Below are positions 1-8,283 of a stretch of DNA of 60,396 bases, in pieces; position 1 is the first letter of the stretch, and each line of letters opens with the position of its first letter. Below the pieces are notes generated by a model. The model was not told the origin of the DNA. It saw nothing but the letters and a program-made list of their open reading frames with translations, and did not search any database. This DNA is from Bacteroidota bacterium (GTDB lineage: Bacteria > Bacteroidota > Bacteroidia > Flavobacteriales > Weeksellaceae). Location: positions 1-60,396 of the forward strand of contig JAEWZO010000007.1 in NCBI GenBank assembly GCA_023458415.1, written 5' to 3'. Position numbers and translations under genes: made by a program.

Positions 1-97
1 ACAGTGGAAAGCCGGAACCCATTTTCTAAGAAGACCCAATGGTGAAGCTCCTGATTTTCTTACCTTAAATGATTACCTTTGCGAAAATCTAAAATAA
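1..97 (+). CDS. 3' end of an unidentified upstream gene (partial)
   Basis: A reading frame enters from the left edge and stays open for 31 codons, ending at TAA (95-97). The visible tail reads ...GEAPDFLTLNDYLCENLK. It ends 5 bases before the transaldolase start, and a TAnnTTTG-type promoter box for the next gene (TACCTTTG, 74-81) lies inside its last codons. The family cannot be recognised from 31 residues. It is called as real because the frame is open to the edge and stops at the expected distance from the next gene. Confidence 0.55.
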   Translation, partial: QWKAGTHFLRRPNGEAPDFLTLNDYLCENLK

Positions 98-102
98 ATC
101 TA

Positions 103-756
103 ATGAAATTTTTTATTGATACTGCCAATCTCGATCAGATCAGAGAAGCGCAGGACTTGGGAATTCTTGACGGTGTAACCACGAATCCGTCGCTGATGGC
201 AAAGGAAGGCATTGCCGGAAAAGAGGCTATTATGAACCATTATAAAACCATCTGCGAAATTGTGGACGGTGATATTTCTGCAGAAGTTTTGGGCACTACC
301 TACGACGAAATGATTGCAGAAGGTGAAGAACTTGCCGCCATCCATCCGAATATTGTGGTGAAAATCCCGATGATTAAAGACGGTGTGAAAGCTCTGAAAT
401 ATTTTTCGGACAAAGGAATTAAAACCAACTGCACACTGATTTTTTCTGCAGGACAGGCGCTGCTTGCAGCAAAAGCAGGAGCTACTTACGTTTCTCCATT
501 CCTGGGCAGACTTGATGATATTTCTACTGACGGACTGAACCTTATTGAAGAAATCCGCGTGATTTATGACAACTACGATTACAACACAGAAATATTAGCT
601 GCGTCAATTCGTCACTCTATGCACATTATCAACTGTGCAAAAATCGGTGCAGATGTAATTACATCTCCGCTGGCTCCGATTTTGAGTTTGCTGAAACACC
701 CACTTACTGATAACGGTTTAGCTCAGTTTGTTGCAGACAGCAAGAAAATGGCATAG
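103..756 (+). CDS. tal: Transaldolase, small TalC/FSA-type
   Basis: A 217-residue class I aldolase, the short single-barrel transaldolase subfamily (TalC/MipB/fructose-6-phosphate aldolase) of the cytosolic non-oxidative pentose phosphate pathway. Visible motifs are the N-terminal FIDTANLDQI, GVTTNPSLMAK (residues 24-34), the Schiff-base lysine at Lys87 in VVKIPM, and the barrel strands NCTLIF and SPFLGRLDD. The ATG at 103 is preferred over an upstream in-frame TTG at 79, because homologues begin MKFFIDTA and the TTG lies inside the preceding gene. True transaldolase and FSA activity cannot be separated from sequence alone. A decayed second copy lies 2 kb downstream (2690-2803). Confidence 0.93.
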   Translation: MKFFIDTANLDQIREAQDLGILDGVTTNPSLMAKEGIAGKEAIMNHYKTICEIVDGDISAEVLGTTYDEMIAEGEELAAIHPNIVVKIPMIKDGVKALKYFSDKGIKTNCTLIFSAGQALLAAKAGATYVSPFLGRLDDISTDGLNLIEEIRVIYDNYDYNTEILAASIRHSMHIINCAKIGADVITSPLAPILSLLKHPLTDNGLAQFVADSKKMA

Positions 757-762
757 GTAAGG

Positions 763-804
763 AGTCGGAAGAGCGAAGACGGAAGTTAGAGGTTGGAAGT
801 TTAC
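763..804. repeat. Degenerate 7-bp tandem repeat array
   Basis: Six consecutive heptads, AGTCGGA AGAGCGA AGACGGA AGTTAGA GGTTGGA AGTTTAC, lie just after the transaldolase stop codon. Most follow AGnnnGA. Arrays with the same period and related heptads occur at 13400, 20869, 23050, 31992 and 32448. Confidence 0.7.
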
Positions 805-824
805 GAATCTGGCTGAAAACATAA

Positions 825-860
825 AAAAATCCTGAAGATTATGGGCTTCAGGATTTTTCG
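825..860. terminator. Bidirectional rho-independent terminator
   Basis: An inverted repeat AAATCCTGAAG...CTTCAGGATTT with an A run on one side and a T run on the other lies between the convergent tal and GH43-type genes. It can serve both. Confidence 0.8.
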
Positions 861-862
861 TT

Positions 863-2625
863 TTATTCCGACTTGAAAACCTTCGTTCTTTCCGAAATTC
901 CGTTCGCATTAAATGCCTCAATCTGAAAATAATACGCATCGGTTCGGTCGGCTCCTGTAAAGAAATACTCGTTTTTTCCGTAAACCATAATGCTTCCGTA
1001 CAGTTTGTCAGGATCTTTTCCAAAATAAATTACATAGCCATCTGCATCGGGATTTTGCTGCCATTTCATCCAAATACTTCTGCTTTCCCCGAACTTTTTG
1101 GGATCTGCACGCAGTGGAACAAAATTTTCAACCGCTTTGGGTTTTTGCCCCGCGCCTTTTCCGAAAACTCTAAAACCACTTAAGGCAAATTTACCTGTTG
1201 GCATTTTAAGGTTCTTCATCTTCAGGAATCGGGCTTTTACAGGTTTTTCCAGTTCAATGTAATCATGTGGAACGTCGGTGTTATTATTGCTTTTGTCAAC
1301 GGCCACTTTCCAGTTTTTGCCGTCGTTGGATGCATAGATCTTATACTGATGCATTTTCCCCTGCGTTTTTCCACGGAATTCGGCATCCTGATCAGCATAA
1401 TTTATTTGAATTGCATTAATCGTGGAAACCTCTCCTAAATCTGTTTGAAACCATTCTCCTGCATTTCCAGTTTTGGCACTCCAATATGTTTTGATGTCTT
1501 CATCAACACCATAGTTGGCATGATAGCCACCTAAAGTAGACGAAACCTGAACGGGTTTATTATAGTTCAGAAGCATCCATCCGGCAAAAAGTCCTTTTGT
1601 AAAATCTTTTCCCTGTGCGTACTGCGGTATGTAGGTTGGATAATCTCCGTACGCCGTATTGCAGTACATTACATCGTCTTTATCGAAACCAGCAGGCCAT
1701 ATTCCCAGCCGTCTTTCAAAATTGTTTTTTACTGAAATAAAAATTGTTGAAACGTGCCAGTAATTGTTAAAATTGTCCTGAAACGTTGCGCCGTGTCCCG
1801 CTCCTCTGGCAAAACCACCGGGCTTATAGGAAAATGGGTTGTGTTGCTGATACTCATATCCTTCCAAAGGATTTTTTGAAACATAAACTCCATCCGCATA
1901 TCCACTAAATTCAGTTGCAGGTGCGCCGTACTGCATGTAATATTTTCCGTTGTGTTTCGTTACCCACGCGCCTTCTACAAACGGCTGCAGAAACACGTTG
2001 TCATTGTATTCGCCAAATCTTTCCCAACCGTGGTCTTCAGGTTTCAGCCGGATAATCGGCTTTACGTATCCTTCTGACTGCAGATTTTTCACCTTAACTT
2101 CTGTTCCGAGTAAAGGCCATTCGTTGCTGGAGCCCCAATACAGAAAAAGTTTATTGGTATCTTCATCATAATGAAAGGCCGGATCCCACGCACCCACTTT
2201 CAGCGTATCTACCGCAATTTCCCAGTCGTCCTCTGTTGGGTTGGTTGATTTCCAGATCGGGAAATCCGATTCCCAGGTAGAGCCGTACACATACAGTGTG
2301 TCTTTCATTGCCCAGGCAGCTGGAGCGTTCAGATCATGAATGTATTTATTATCACGTAGAAATTTACGGTGAATATATTTCCAGTTCAGCATATCGTCGC
2401 TGTGCCAATATCCTTCCTGATTAGTTGAAAAAAGAAATAATTTTTTCTGAAAATTTACTATGACAGGATCAGCAGTTGCCCTGTGTTTTCCCTGTTTCGA
2501 AAAAACTTCAAACGGCGTATATCCGTAATCGATATTGATCGGATTACAGTAGGTTTTTTGTTGGGCGCCAATTGATCCGCCGCTTAAGAAAATCGTGGCT
2601 ATTGTCAGGAAGTTGAAATTTTCAT
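863..2625 (-). CDS. Secreted GH43-type glycosidase with F5/8C and Fn3 domains; start codon out of frame
   Basis: The protein begins with a hydrophobic signal segment (TIATIFLSGGSIGAQQ), followed by a five-bladed-propeller domain of the glycosyl hydrolase 43 type (motifs RATADPV, GAWDPAF and the acidic EGAW). A discoidin/F5-8C carbohydrate-binding domain (roughly residues 370-500 of the 607-codon open frame) and a C-terminal fibronectin III-like domain follow. It probably trims extracellular or periplasmic plant or microbial polysaccharide; the substrate cannot be named. The only in-frame upstream start is a TTG at 2686, which would give an implausible 30-residue extension before the signal peptide. 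An ATG at 2625-2623 is followed by AAAA; one more A would give MKNFNFLTIATIFLSGG, a textbook signal peptide. A one-base deletion at 2619-2622, or a sequence error, is therefore likely. Confidence 0.75.
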
Positions 2626-2689
2626 AACAGGATTTTATTATATCAAATTTAGAAAATAATTCTGCAAAACTCCGTGTATAAACCAAGGA

Positions 2690-2803
2690 AAGATTTTTAT
2701 TATAGACACAACCAAACGCGATCAGATTCTTGATGCGTATTATTTAGGAATTCCAGATTGTCTCGCCGTTTTTGGAAGACTGGATGAAATTTCTACTGAC
2801 TGA
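2690..2803 (+). pseudogene. Remnant of a second transaldolase, internally deleted
   Basis: In the + frame beginning at 2690, KIFIIDTTKRDQILDAYYLG can be aligned with the start of the transaldolase at 103 (MKFFIDTANLDQIREAQDLG). After IPDCLAV the frame continues FGRLDEISTD, matching LGRLDDISTD about 110 residues further along in the intact enzyme, and then stops at TGA (2801-2803). No start codon is present. The N-terminal and middle parts of a tal gene were therefore joined by a deletion. It is directly followed by a terminator. Confidence 0.75.
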
Positions 2804-2830
2804 ATCCCGAGGAAATGTTTCGGGATTTTT
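2803..2830 (+). terminator. Rho-independent terminator after the tal remnant
   Basis: The stem AATCCCGA (2803-2810) pairs with TCGGGATT (2820-2827), followed by T residues. It may be the original terminator of the lost second transaldolase gene. The convergent isochorismatase-type gene ends here as well. Confidence 0.7.
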
Positions 2831-3379
2831 CACTTTAGAAGTTTAAGAATTTCTCTGAATTTTGGATGCTTATGCGATTTCATCAGTTCAAAAATTGCCA
2901 TTTCAGCAGTGCAGGGAACAGCACCATAACTTGCCATTTTATTCACAGCTATATTTTTCGAATGTACCTGTCTGGAAGAAACAGCATCGGTCACAAGGTG
3001 AACTTCAAAACCCTCTTTCAACAGATCCGTCACGGTTTGGTACACGCAAACATGAGCTTCAATACCACAGACGATAATCTGATTTCTAGCGTTTTGATTG
3101 AGTGCGGCTTTTATTTCTTCACTGCAGCGCTGAAAAGGTGTGCTTTGGAAGCATTTCAGTTTGCTCCTCCAATAATGTTTTCAATTTATAGTGCGTGCTT
3201 CGTAGTCCTTCAGGATTTTGCTCTACCCACACTGAGGGAAGATCTAAAAGCCAGCAAGCTTTGACCAGCATTTCTGTATTATCAACAATCATCTCCGAAT
3301 CGGCAACGATATTGGCTAATTTACCCTGAATATCAATAATCAATAACTGAGCGGTTTCTGGCTGAAGTATAGGAATCAT
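2830..3379 (-). pseudogene. Isochorismatase-family cysteine hydrolase, frameshifted
   Basis: Two adjacent frames together make one complete hydrolase of the isochorismatase/YcaC type (about 180 residues). The first (3379 to 3119) carries the catalytic aspartate in LLIIDIQGKLA and ends ...HTFSALQ at a TGA. The second resumes one frame over with SEEIKAALNQ and carries GIEAHVC, the catalytic cysteine motif, then VTDAVSSR. The break lies at about 3119-3125, where either one base is extra or two are missing. All expected motifs survive, so the lesion is recent or a sequence error. Substrate unknown. Confidence 0.8.
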
Positions 3380-3476
3380 TCACAACGTATTTGTTATACT
3401 GAAAAGATAGGAAATTATTTGTATACGGCGATAGGCGCAACAGAATGGTGAGCAATAAACTTCTTTATAAGGACAT

Positions 3477-3508
3477 AAAAAAAGAGAACTGATTTCTCAA
3501 TTCTCTTA
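3477..3508 (-). terminator. Terminator after tRNA-Met
   Basis: Read on the minus strand, AAGAGAA and TTCTCTT form a stem followed by seven T residues, 6-8 bases past the tRNA 3' end. Confidence 0.7.
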
Positions 3509-3513
3509 CTTAG

Positions 3514-3586
<73 letters not shown>

Positions 3587-3664
3587 ATATTGGACTGCAA
3601 ATATACAACTATATTTTACAAATGCAAATTTTTTGCAAAAAATTCTTTATCCATCAGTTTTTCT

Positions 3665-3672
3665 TAACTTTG
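3665..3672 (+). promoter_or_regulatory. Promoter -7 box (TAACTTTG) of tsaC
   Basis: A perfect match to the Bacteroidetes TAnnTTTG element, ending 4 bases before the ATG at 3677. The transcript would begin at or next to the start codon (leaderless). Confidence 0.65.
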
Positions 3673-3676
3673 TGAT

Positions 3677-4288
3677 ATGGCAAAAATCCTGAAAATTTAT
3701 CCTGATAACCCGCAGGAAAACCTTATTAACGAAGTCGTTAAATCTTTGCAGAATGGCGGTGTTATTATTTTCCCGTCCGATACAGTGTATGCAATGGGAT
3801 GTGATATCAACAACCTGAAAGCCATGGAAAAATTAGCCCAGATTAAAAGAATCAAACTGGATAAAGCCCAGTTTTCGATTATTTGCCATGATCTGAGTCA
3901 CCTTTCTGCTTTTACCAGACCGATTGACACGCCGGTTTTCCGTCTGCTAAAAAACCATATTCCCGGACCTTTCACATGGATTTTAGCAGCCAATAAAAAC
4001 TTGCCTTTGGCATATAAAGGAAACAAAACTGTGGGAATTAGAGTACCCGATCATTCAATTCCGCAACTTATCGTTGAAAAATTGGGAAATCCTATCGCCT
4101 CTACCTCCATAAAAGATGAAGACGAAGTTATTGAATACACCACAGATCCTGAACTTATTGCCGAAAAATTTGATCATCTTGTAGACATCGTAATCGATTC
4201 TGGCTACGGCGATAATGTAGCTTCCACGATTGTAGATTTAACTTCAGGCGAACCGGAAATTATCCGCGAAGGAAAAGGCGAACTGTAA
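3677..4288 (+). CDS. tsaC: L-threonylcarbamoyladenylate synthase (YrdC/Sua5 family)
   Basis: A 203-residue YrdC-domain protein that makes threonylcarbamoyl-AMP from threonine, bicarbonate and ATP, the first step of t6A37 modification of ANN-decoding tRNAs in the cytosol. Seen: the N-terminal GGVIIFPSDTVYAMGCD nucleotide/threonine pocket, KR in the QIKRIK segment, the PGPFTWILAA motif, and VGIRVPDH followed by PIASTSIKD. The length fits the single-domain bacterial form without the Sua5 tail. It starts at the ATG just after the TAACTTTG promoter box and is followed after 14 bases by yaaA, so the two are probably cotranscribed. Confidence 0.92.
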   Translation: MAKILKIYPDNPQENLINEVVKSLQNGGVIIFPSDTVYAMGCDINNLKAMEKLAQIKRIKLDKAQFSIICHDLSHLSAFTRPIDTPVFRLLKNHIPGPFTWILAANKNLPLAYKGNKTVGIRVPDHSIPQLIVEKLGNPIASTSIKDEDEVIEYTTDPELIAEKFDHLVDIVIDSGYGDNVASTIVDLTSGEPEIIREGKGEL

Positions 4289-4302
4289 TTGATAAAGAAA
4301 AA

Positions 4303-5061
4303 ATGAAAATTATTACCTCTCCGGCAAAGCTGATGAATATTGATAATTCAACTGAATTCTTAAAATCATCAACCCCGAAATTCATAAAAGAAGCCGAACT
4401 GATCCAGTCTTATTTAAAAGAAAAATCGCCAAAATATCTTTCAGATTTAATGGAACTTTCTTCCAAACTTGCCGATGAAAACTGGCAACGAAACCAGGAT
4501 TGGAAACCTAATCCAAAACCTAAAGAGTCGGCTCCTGCCATGTTTGCATTTACCGGCGAAGTGTACCGCGGCTTGGATGCCAATACACTTTCAGTAGACG
4601 CTGTAAAATATCTTCAGAAAAACTATAGAATTCTGTCCGGACTTTACGGATTGCTAAAACCTTCAGACAAAGTGATGCTTTACAGGCTTGAAATGGGCAG
4701 AAAATTTGAATTTGAAAACTTTAAAAATCTCTATGATTTCTGGACTGATAAAGTTACCGAACAACTTAATAGTGAGCTGAAATCAAAAGATTTAATTTTG
4801 AATTTAGCAAGTAACGAATACTTCAAAGTTCTGGATAAAAAGAAACTGAAAGCTCCGGTGATTGGGTTTGATTTCTATGAAATGAAGAGCGGAAAACCAA
4901 AAACAGTTGTAGTATACACTAAACACGCAAGAGGCTTAGTAACAAGATTTTGCGCAGAAACAAATGCTAAAAATCTTAACGATGTAAAAGCTTTTAATTA
5001 CGAAGGTTACCGAATTGATGAAGAGCAGTCTACTGATACTAATTTGGTTTTTACGAGATAA
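4303..5061 (+). CDS. yaaA: Peroxide stress protein YaaA family
   Basis: A 252-residue full-length member of the YaaA/DUF328 family. The E. coli protein limits intracellular free iron and DNA damage during hydrogen peroxide stress and binds DNA. Recognised by the start MKIITSPAKLM, the block PAMFAFTGEVYRGLDA, the block RILSGLYGLLKP, and the C-terminal KHARG followed by FNYEGYRID. It lies 14 bases after tsaC on the same strand and ends at a strong terminator, so it is likely the second gene of a two-gene unit. Confidence 0.93.
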   Translation: MKIITSPAKLMNIDNSTEFLKSSTPKFIKEAELIQSYLKEKSPKYLSDLMELSSKLADENWQRNQDWKPNPKPKESAPAMFAFTGEVYRGLDANTLSVDAVKYLQKNYRILSGLYGLLKPSDKVMLYRLEMGRKFEFENFKNLYDFWTDKVTEQLNSELKSKDLILNLASNEYFKVLDKKKLKAPVIGFDFYEMKSGKPKTVVVYTKHARGLVTRFCAETNAKNLNDVKAFNYEGYRIDEEQSTDTNLVFTR

Positions 5062-5063
5062 AA

Positions 5064-5092
5064 AAAGTCTGCATCTGCAGACTTTCTTTTTT
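5064..5092. terminator. Bidirectional terminator after yaaA
   Basis: The stem AAAGTCTGCA (5064-5073) pairs with TGCAGACTTT (5076-5085) across a 2-base loop, with A and T runs on either side. It separates the convergent yaaA and pyridoxamine-oxidase-like genes. Confidence 0.85.
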
Positions 5093-5604
5093 TAAATTTT
5101 CAGTTCACCTTCCACTCCGTCGCTGTTATCGGTTTTGTTTCCAGTAACGGCAGACGTAAGAAAAGTAATCATCGATACAAATTTTCCAGCTTTCGTGTCC
5201 CAATAATACGAGTCTTCCGGCGAAACGCGGATGATACTTACATTGGGATCTTCTTTACCGTCCTCAAACCACGCATTGGCGAACGAAGACCATTTTTCTT
5301 CAATTGTGCTGCGGTCATCATAAATATAAGCTTTTCCGTACACAGAAAGATATTCCATTTTGCTGTTATTCATGAAATAAAGAAGCACCGAATTGTCATC
5401 TTCTATCTCGAAATTCTTATTGCTTTCCTTACTGCTGATAAACCAAAGATTTCCTTCGCTACATACTTCCTGCAGACTCATCGGTCGCGAATTAAAAGGT
5501 GGTTTCTCATTTATTTTGGTGACAAACATACAGTTTCTGGCTTTTTCCGCCAGGTCCTTCAGTTTTTCTATCGCCTGTTTCTGAAACAAATGTTCTGTTG
5601 ACAT
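5092..5604 (-). CDS. Pyridoxamine 5'-phosphate oxidase-related general stress protein
   Basis: A 170-residue split-barrel flavin-binding protein of the general stress protein 26 type (PNPOx-like). Visible are NCMFVTKINEKPPFNSRPM, equivalent to the strand that binds flavin phosphate, LWFISSKESNKN, and YWDTKAGKF near the C-terminus. Members bind FMN or F420 or act as heme-independent stress proteins; the ligand cannot be fixed from sequence. It is a single gene on the minus strand, divergent from prmC. Confidence 0.85.
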   Translation of the reverse strand: MSTEHLFQKQAIEKLKDLAEKARNCMFVTKINEKPPFNSRPMSLQEVCSEGNLWFISSKESNKNFEIEDDNSVLLYFMNNSKMEYLSVYGKAYIYDDRSTIEEKWSSFANAWFEDGKEDPNVSIIRVSPEDSYYWDTKAGKFVSMITFLTSAVTGNKTDNSDGVEGELKI

Positions 5605-5688
5605 AATAATATTTTTTTAGATTTGATTTATACAAAAATGCCCTAAAACAAAGCATTCTTCATTATACGGTTGCCCACTTATTTTACA

Positions 5689-5696
5689 TAATTTTG
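5689..5696 (+). promoter_or_regulatory. Promoter -7 box (TAATTTTG) of prmC
   Basis: A TAnnTTTG match with a TTG at 5671-5673, 15 bases upstream, as a candidate -33 element. The box ends 5 bases before the ATG at 5702, so the mRNA is probably leaderless. Confidence 0.6.
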
Positions 5697-5701
5697 CAAG
5701 C

Positions 5702-6517
5702 ATGGATTATAGTGAGGATTTCGAGTGGTTTTCATTGCAATTGAAACCGTTTTTTTCATCTTCGGAAATAAGATTTCTGTACAGAATATTTTTAGATCAT
5801 CATCAGGAAAACAAGCTTAATGTTTCCGTATCAAAGTTTCTTAACACTGCTGTGAAAGAACTTCAAACGGGAAAACCTTATCAGCAAATTTTGGGTGAAA
5901 CAGAATTTTTCGGTTTAAAATTTTTTGTGGATGAAAACGTTCTTATTCCCAGACCGGAAACCGAAGAACTTTTGGAACTGGCTATCAAAAGAATTCAAAA
6001 TTCACCATTACAGAACGAAAAAATTAAGATTCTCGACATTGGAACAGGAAGCGGAATAATTCCTATTATTTTAAAAAAGAAATTTCCCAACGCGGAAGTT
6101 TTCGCGCTTGATTTTTCTGAAAAATCACTGGAAATCGCAAAGAAAAATGCAGATTTACATGGCGTTGAAATTCATTTATTTCATCAAAATTATCTGGAAA
6201 ATGAACTGACTGAAGTGTACGACGTTATCATTTCCAACCCGCCTTACATAGGAATTGATGAACAAAATGACATTGAAAATTCTGTTAAAAATTTCGAACC
6301 GAACATGGCACTTTTTTCACCGGTTTCCGATCCGCTTATTTTTTACCGGAAAATAGCCAGGGACGCTGTTTCAAATTTAAACGATGGAGGAATTATCTTC
6401 CTTGAAAGCAATCAGAAATTAGGTCCGGAAACACAGAGTCTATTCTTTGATTTCACAATTAGCGAACTCATTAAAGATCTTTCAGGAAATGACCGTTTTG
6501 TTGTGGTAAAAAAATAA
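5702..6517 (+). CDS. prmC: Peptide chain release factor N5-glutamine methyltransferase
   Basis: A 271-residue SAM-dependent methyltransferase that modifies the glutamine of the GGQ motif in release factors 1 and 2, raising termination efficiency. It has the N-terminal helical substrate-recognition domain, then PRPETE (83-88), the SAM-binding DIGTGSG (112-118) and the catalytic NPPY (179-182), followed by IGI as in PrmC rather than HemK-unrelated N6-adenine enzymes. The length is standard. It is a lone + strand gene; the rhomboid gene ends 6 bases downstream on the other strand. Confidence 0.93.
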   Translation: MDYSEDFEWFSLQLKPFFSSSEIRFLYRIFLDHHQENKLNVSVSKFLNTAVKELQTGKPYQQILGETEFFGLKFFVDENVLIPRPETEELLELAIKRIQNSPLQNEKIKILDIGTGSGIIPIILKKKFPNAEVFALDFSEKSLEIAKKNADLHGVEIHLFHQNYLENELTEVYDVIISNPPYIGIDEQNDIENSVKNFEPNMALFSPVSDPLIFYRKIARDAVSNLNDGGIIFLESNQKLGPETQSLFFDFTISELIKDLSGNDRFVVVKK

Positions 6518-6523
6518 AAAATT

Positions 6524-7189
6524 CTACCCGATTCTTTTCTTTACAAAAACCATGTAGGCCAAATAAATAAGCGGCAACGACATGATTCCGAGATACATCG
6601 CATTCGACATCGCTACTTCAGGTAAAGTCGCAACCGTATAAACTAGGCCGAAAAATGCACCACCCAAATGTGCAGCGTGTCCGATATTATCATGCGGACG
6701 CGGATTAAGCATCATATAAACCGAGTATCCGAAATATAACAAACCGAAAAGATAACCAGGAAGGCTTAATTCAGGTGGCAGAAAAATAATACCGATTTTT
6801 ATTAAATCTGGATACAAAGCAACGCTCGCAAAAATAATTCCTGAAACTCCACCACTTGCTCCAATTGCAGAATACCATGATTGGTTCCCATAAACATATA
6901 AACTGAAAAGGTTTCCGGCTATTACTGAACCAAAATAAATAATAAGAAATCCAACCATTCCAAAAGTTGCCATAATTGGCGGACTAAACGAATATAGAAC
7001 ATACATGTTCAATATTAAATGAAGCCAATCCGCATGTAAAAAACCTGCAGAAATCAATCTGATGTACTCCTTATGGTGTTTTATGGCACCAACATTAAAC
7101 TTGTACTTTTCGAAAAGCTCCGCATTGCTGAAGCCAAAATAACTGATAATGGCAGTTGCCGCGATAATTATGATTAAAACAGTATCCAT
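6524..7189 (-). CDS. Rhomboid family intramembrane serine protease
   Basis: A 221-residue six-helix membrane protease. The catalytic pair is visible: Ser112 in GASGG and His174 in HAAHLGG; HLILNM (57-62) supplies the conserved His/Asn on helix 2. The N-terminal helix starts immediately, with no soluble domain. It is the last gene of the run parE - membrane protein - parC - PagL-like - rhomboid, starting 9 bases after the PagL-like gene ends. Substrate unknown; Bacteroidetes rhomboids are thought to release membrane-anchored proteins. Confidence 0.9.
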   Translation of the reverse strand: MDTVLIIIIAATAIISYFGFSNAELFEKYKFNVGAIKHHKEYIRLISAGFLHADWLHLILNMYVLYSFSPPIMATFGMVGFLIIYFGSVIAGNLFSLYVYGNQSWYSAIGASGGVSGIIFASVALYPDLIKIGIIFLPPELSLPGYLFGLLYFGYSVYMMLNPRPHDNIGHAAHLGGAFFGLVYTVATLPEVAMSNAMYLGIMSLPLIYLAYMVFVKKRIG

Positions 7190-7198
7190 ATATTTTTC

Positions 7199-8281
7199 TT
7201 AAAAGCGGGTAAAAATTCCCCAGTTTACATAATCTGCCTGAAATTTATGGACGTTCAGAACGCCCTGTACACCAAAGTTAGGAGCCAAATAATATTTCAT
7301 TCCTGCATTCCAGTACGTTTTTTGTCCGTTCGGATTATTGAAGTGCAAATAACGTCCGAAATTCGCATTGGCTGCAAATTTACCCATTTTTACCTCTGTT
7401 CCGACACTTGCTCCGATTCTGTACGGATCCCACGAGTTTGCAATGTATGCGCCGGTGTCCTGATAATTTTCCGGATCATAAGTTTCTCCGTAATACGATG
7501 CATCCAATCCAATCCGAAACCCTAAAACACGGTTGATAAATCGGTTATAGCCGGCGTAAAAACCCATTCGAAAAACATTATCTTTGATCCGGTATTTTCC
7601 CCTCACTCCTGCTCCTGCTGCAATTTCTATCCCATTCTTCTTAAAATCCTTTTCTTCAGCCTTTATTTCCGAATTTCCAGCTTGAAAATCTTTTTTGATT
7701 CCCAAGCCAACGTTCACCACATTTATTCCTGCATTGGGAATTTGCACACTTCCGTTCGAATAATGGAGAAAACTGATGTTGGAATACAGGCTTAAATCTT
7801 CAGCAAAACGGATTTCCGGTTTCAATGCTGCGCTGAAAACTGCATTAATGTGGCTTCCGAAAATATAGGTTGTAGTATCGTTAAACGCAGTTTTTGTAAC
7901 GTAGGTTAGTCCAAAACCAGGAGTGAAAAACAGTTTGAAATTTCCTTTTTGCAGTAAACGAAAATCTATTTCGGAAATGGCGCCGTAACTTTTACCGTAA
8001 GTGAAATAATCATTTTCAATTTCATCCATATCCGAATATAAAAGAGAAACTGAAATATTTTCAGCATTTAGAAATCGGATCCATTCTGCTTCTTCAAGAT
8101 TGAGTTTTTTACTGATTCCAAGCTGATGCGACGATGAAAAATTGCTTTTTGTTCCTTTAAAATTCCCAGTTCCCATTCCGGCTGATGTAGAATAAAACAC
8201 AGAAAAACTTTCTTTCTGCTGCGCGGAAATCCCTGAAAAAACAAGAATTAAAAGAACGGCAAGAAAATTACTTACACCCAT
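7199..8281 (-). CDS. PagL-like acyloxyacyl hydrolase / lipid A deacylase family protein
   Basis: A 360-residue outer-membrane beta-barrel protein with a signal peptide (cleavage near GISAQQ, residue 20-22). The segment FLHYSNGS (171-178) followed by NAGIN is the PagL signature, with the catalytic His173 and Ser175 pair. PagL removes the 3-O acyl chain of lipid A in the outer membrane. At 360 residues it is about twice the length of classical PagL, so a second barrel-like half follows the catalytic region (from about residue 205). It starts 2 bases after the parC stop region and is probably translated from the same mRNA. Confidence 0.75.
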   Translation of the reverse strand: MGVSNFLAVLLILVFSGISAQQKESFSVFYSTSAGMGTGNFKGTKSNFSSSHQLGISKKLNLEEAEWIRFLNAENISVSLLYSDMDEIENDYFTYGKSYGAISEIDFRLLQKGNFKLFFTPGFGLTYVTKTAFNDTTTYIFGSHINAVFSAALKPEIRFAEDLSLYSNISFLHYSNGSVQIPNAGINVVNVGLGIKKDFQAGNSEIKAEEKDFKKNGIEIAAGAGVRGKYRIKDNVFRMGFYAGYNRFINRVLGFRIGLDASYYGETYDPENYQDTGAYIANSWDPYRIGASVGTEVKMGKFAANANFGRYLHFNNPNGQKTYWNAGMKYYLAPNFGVQGVLNVHKFQADYVNWGIFTRF

Positions 8282-8283
8282 TT

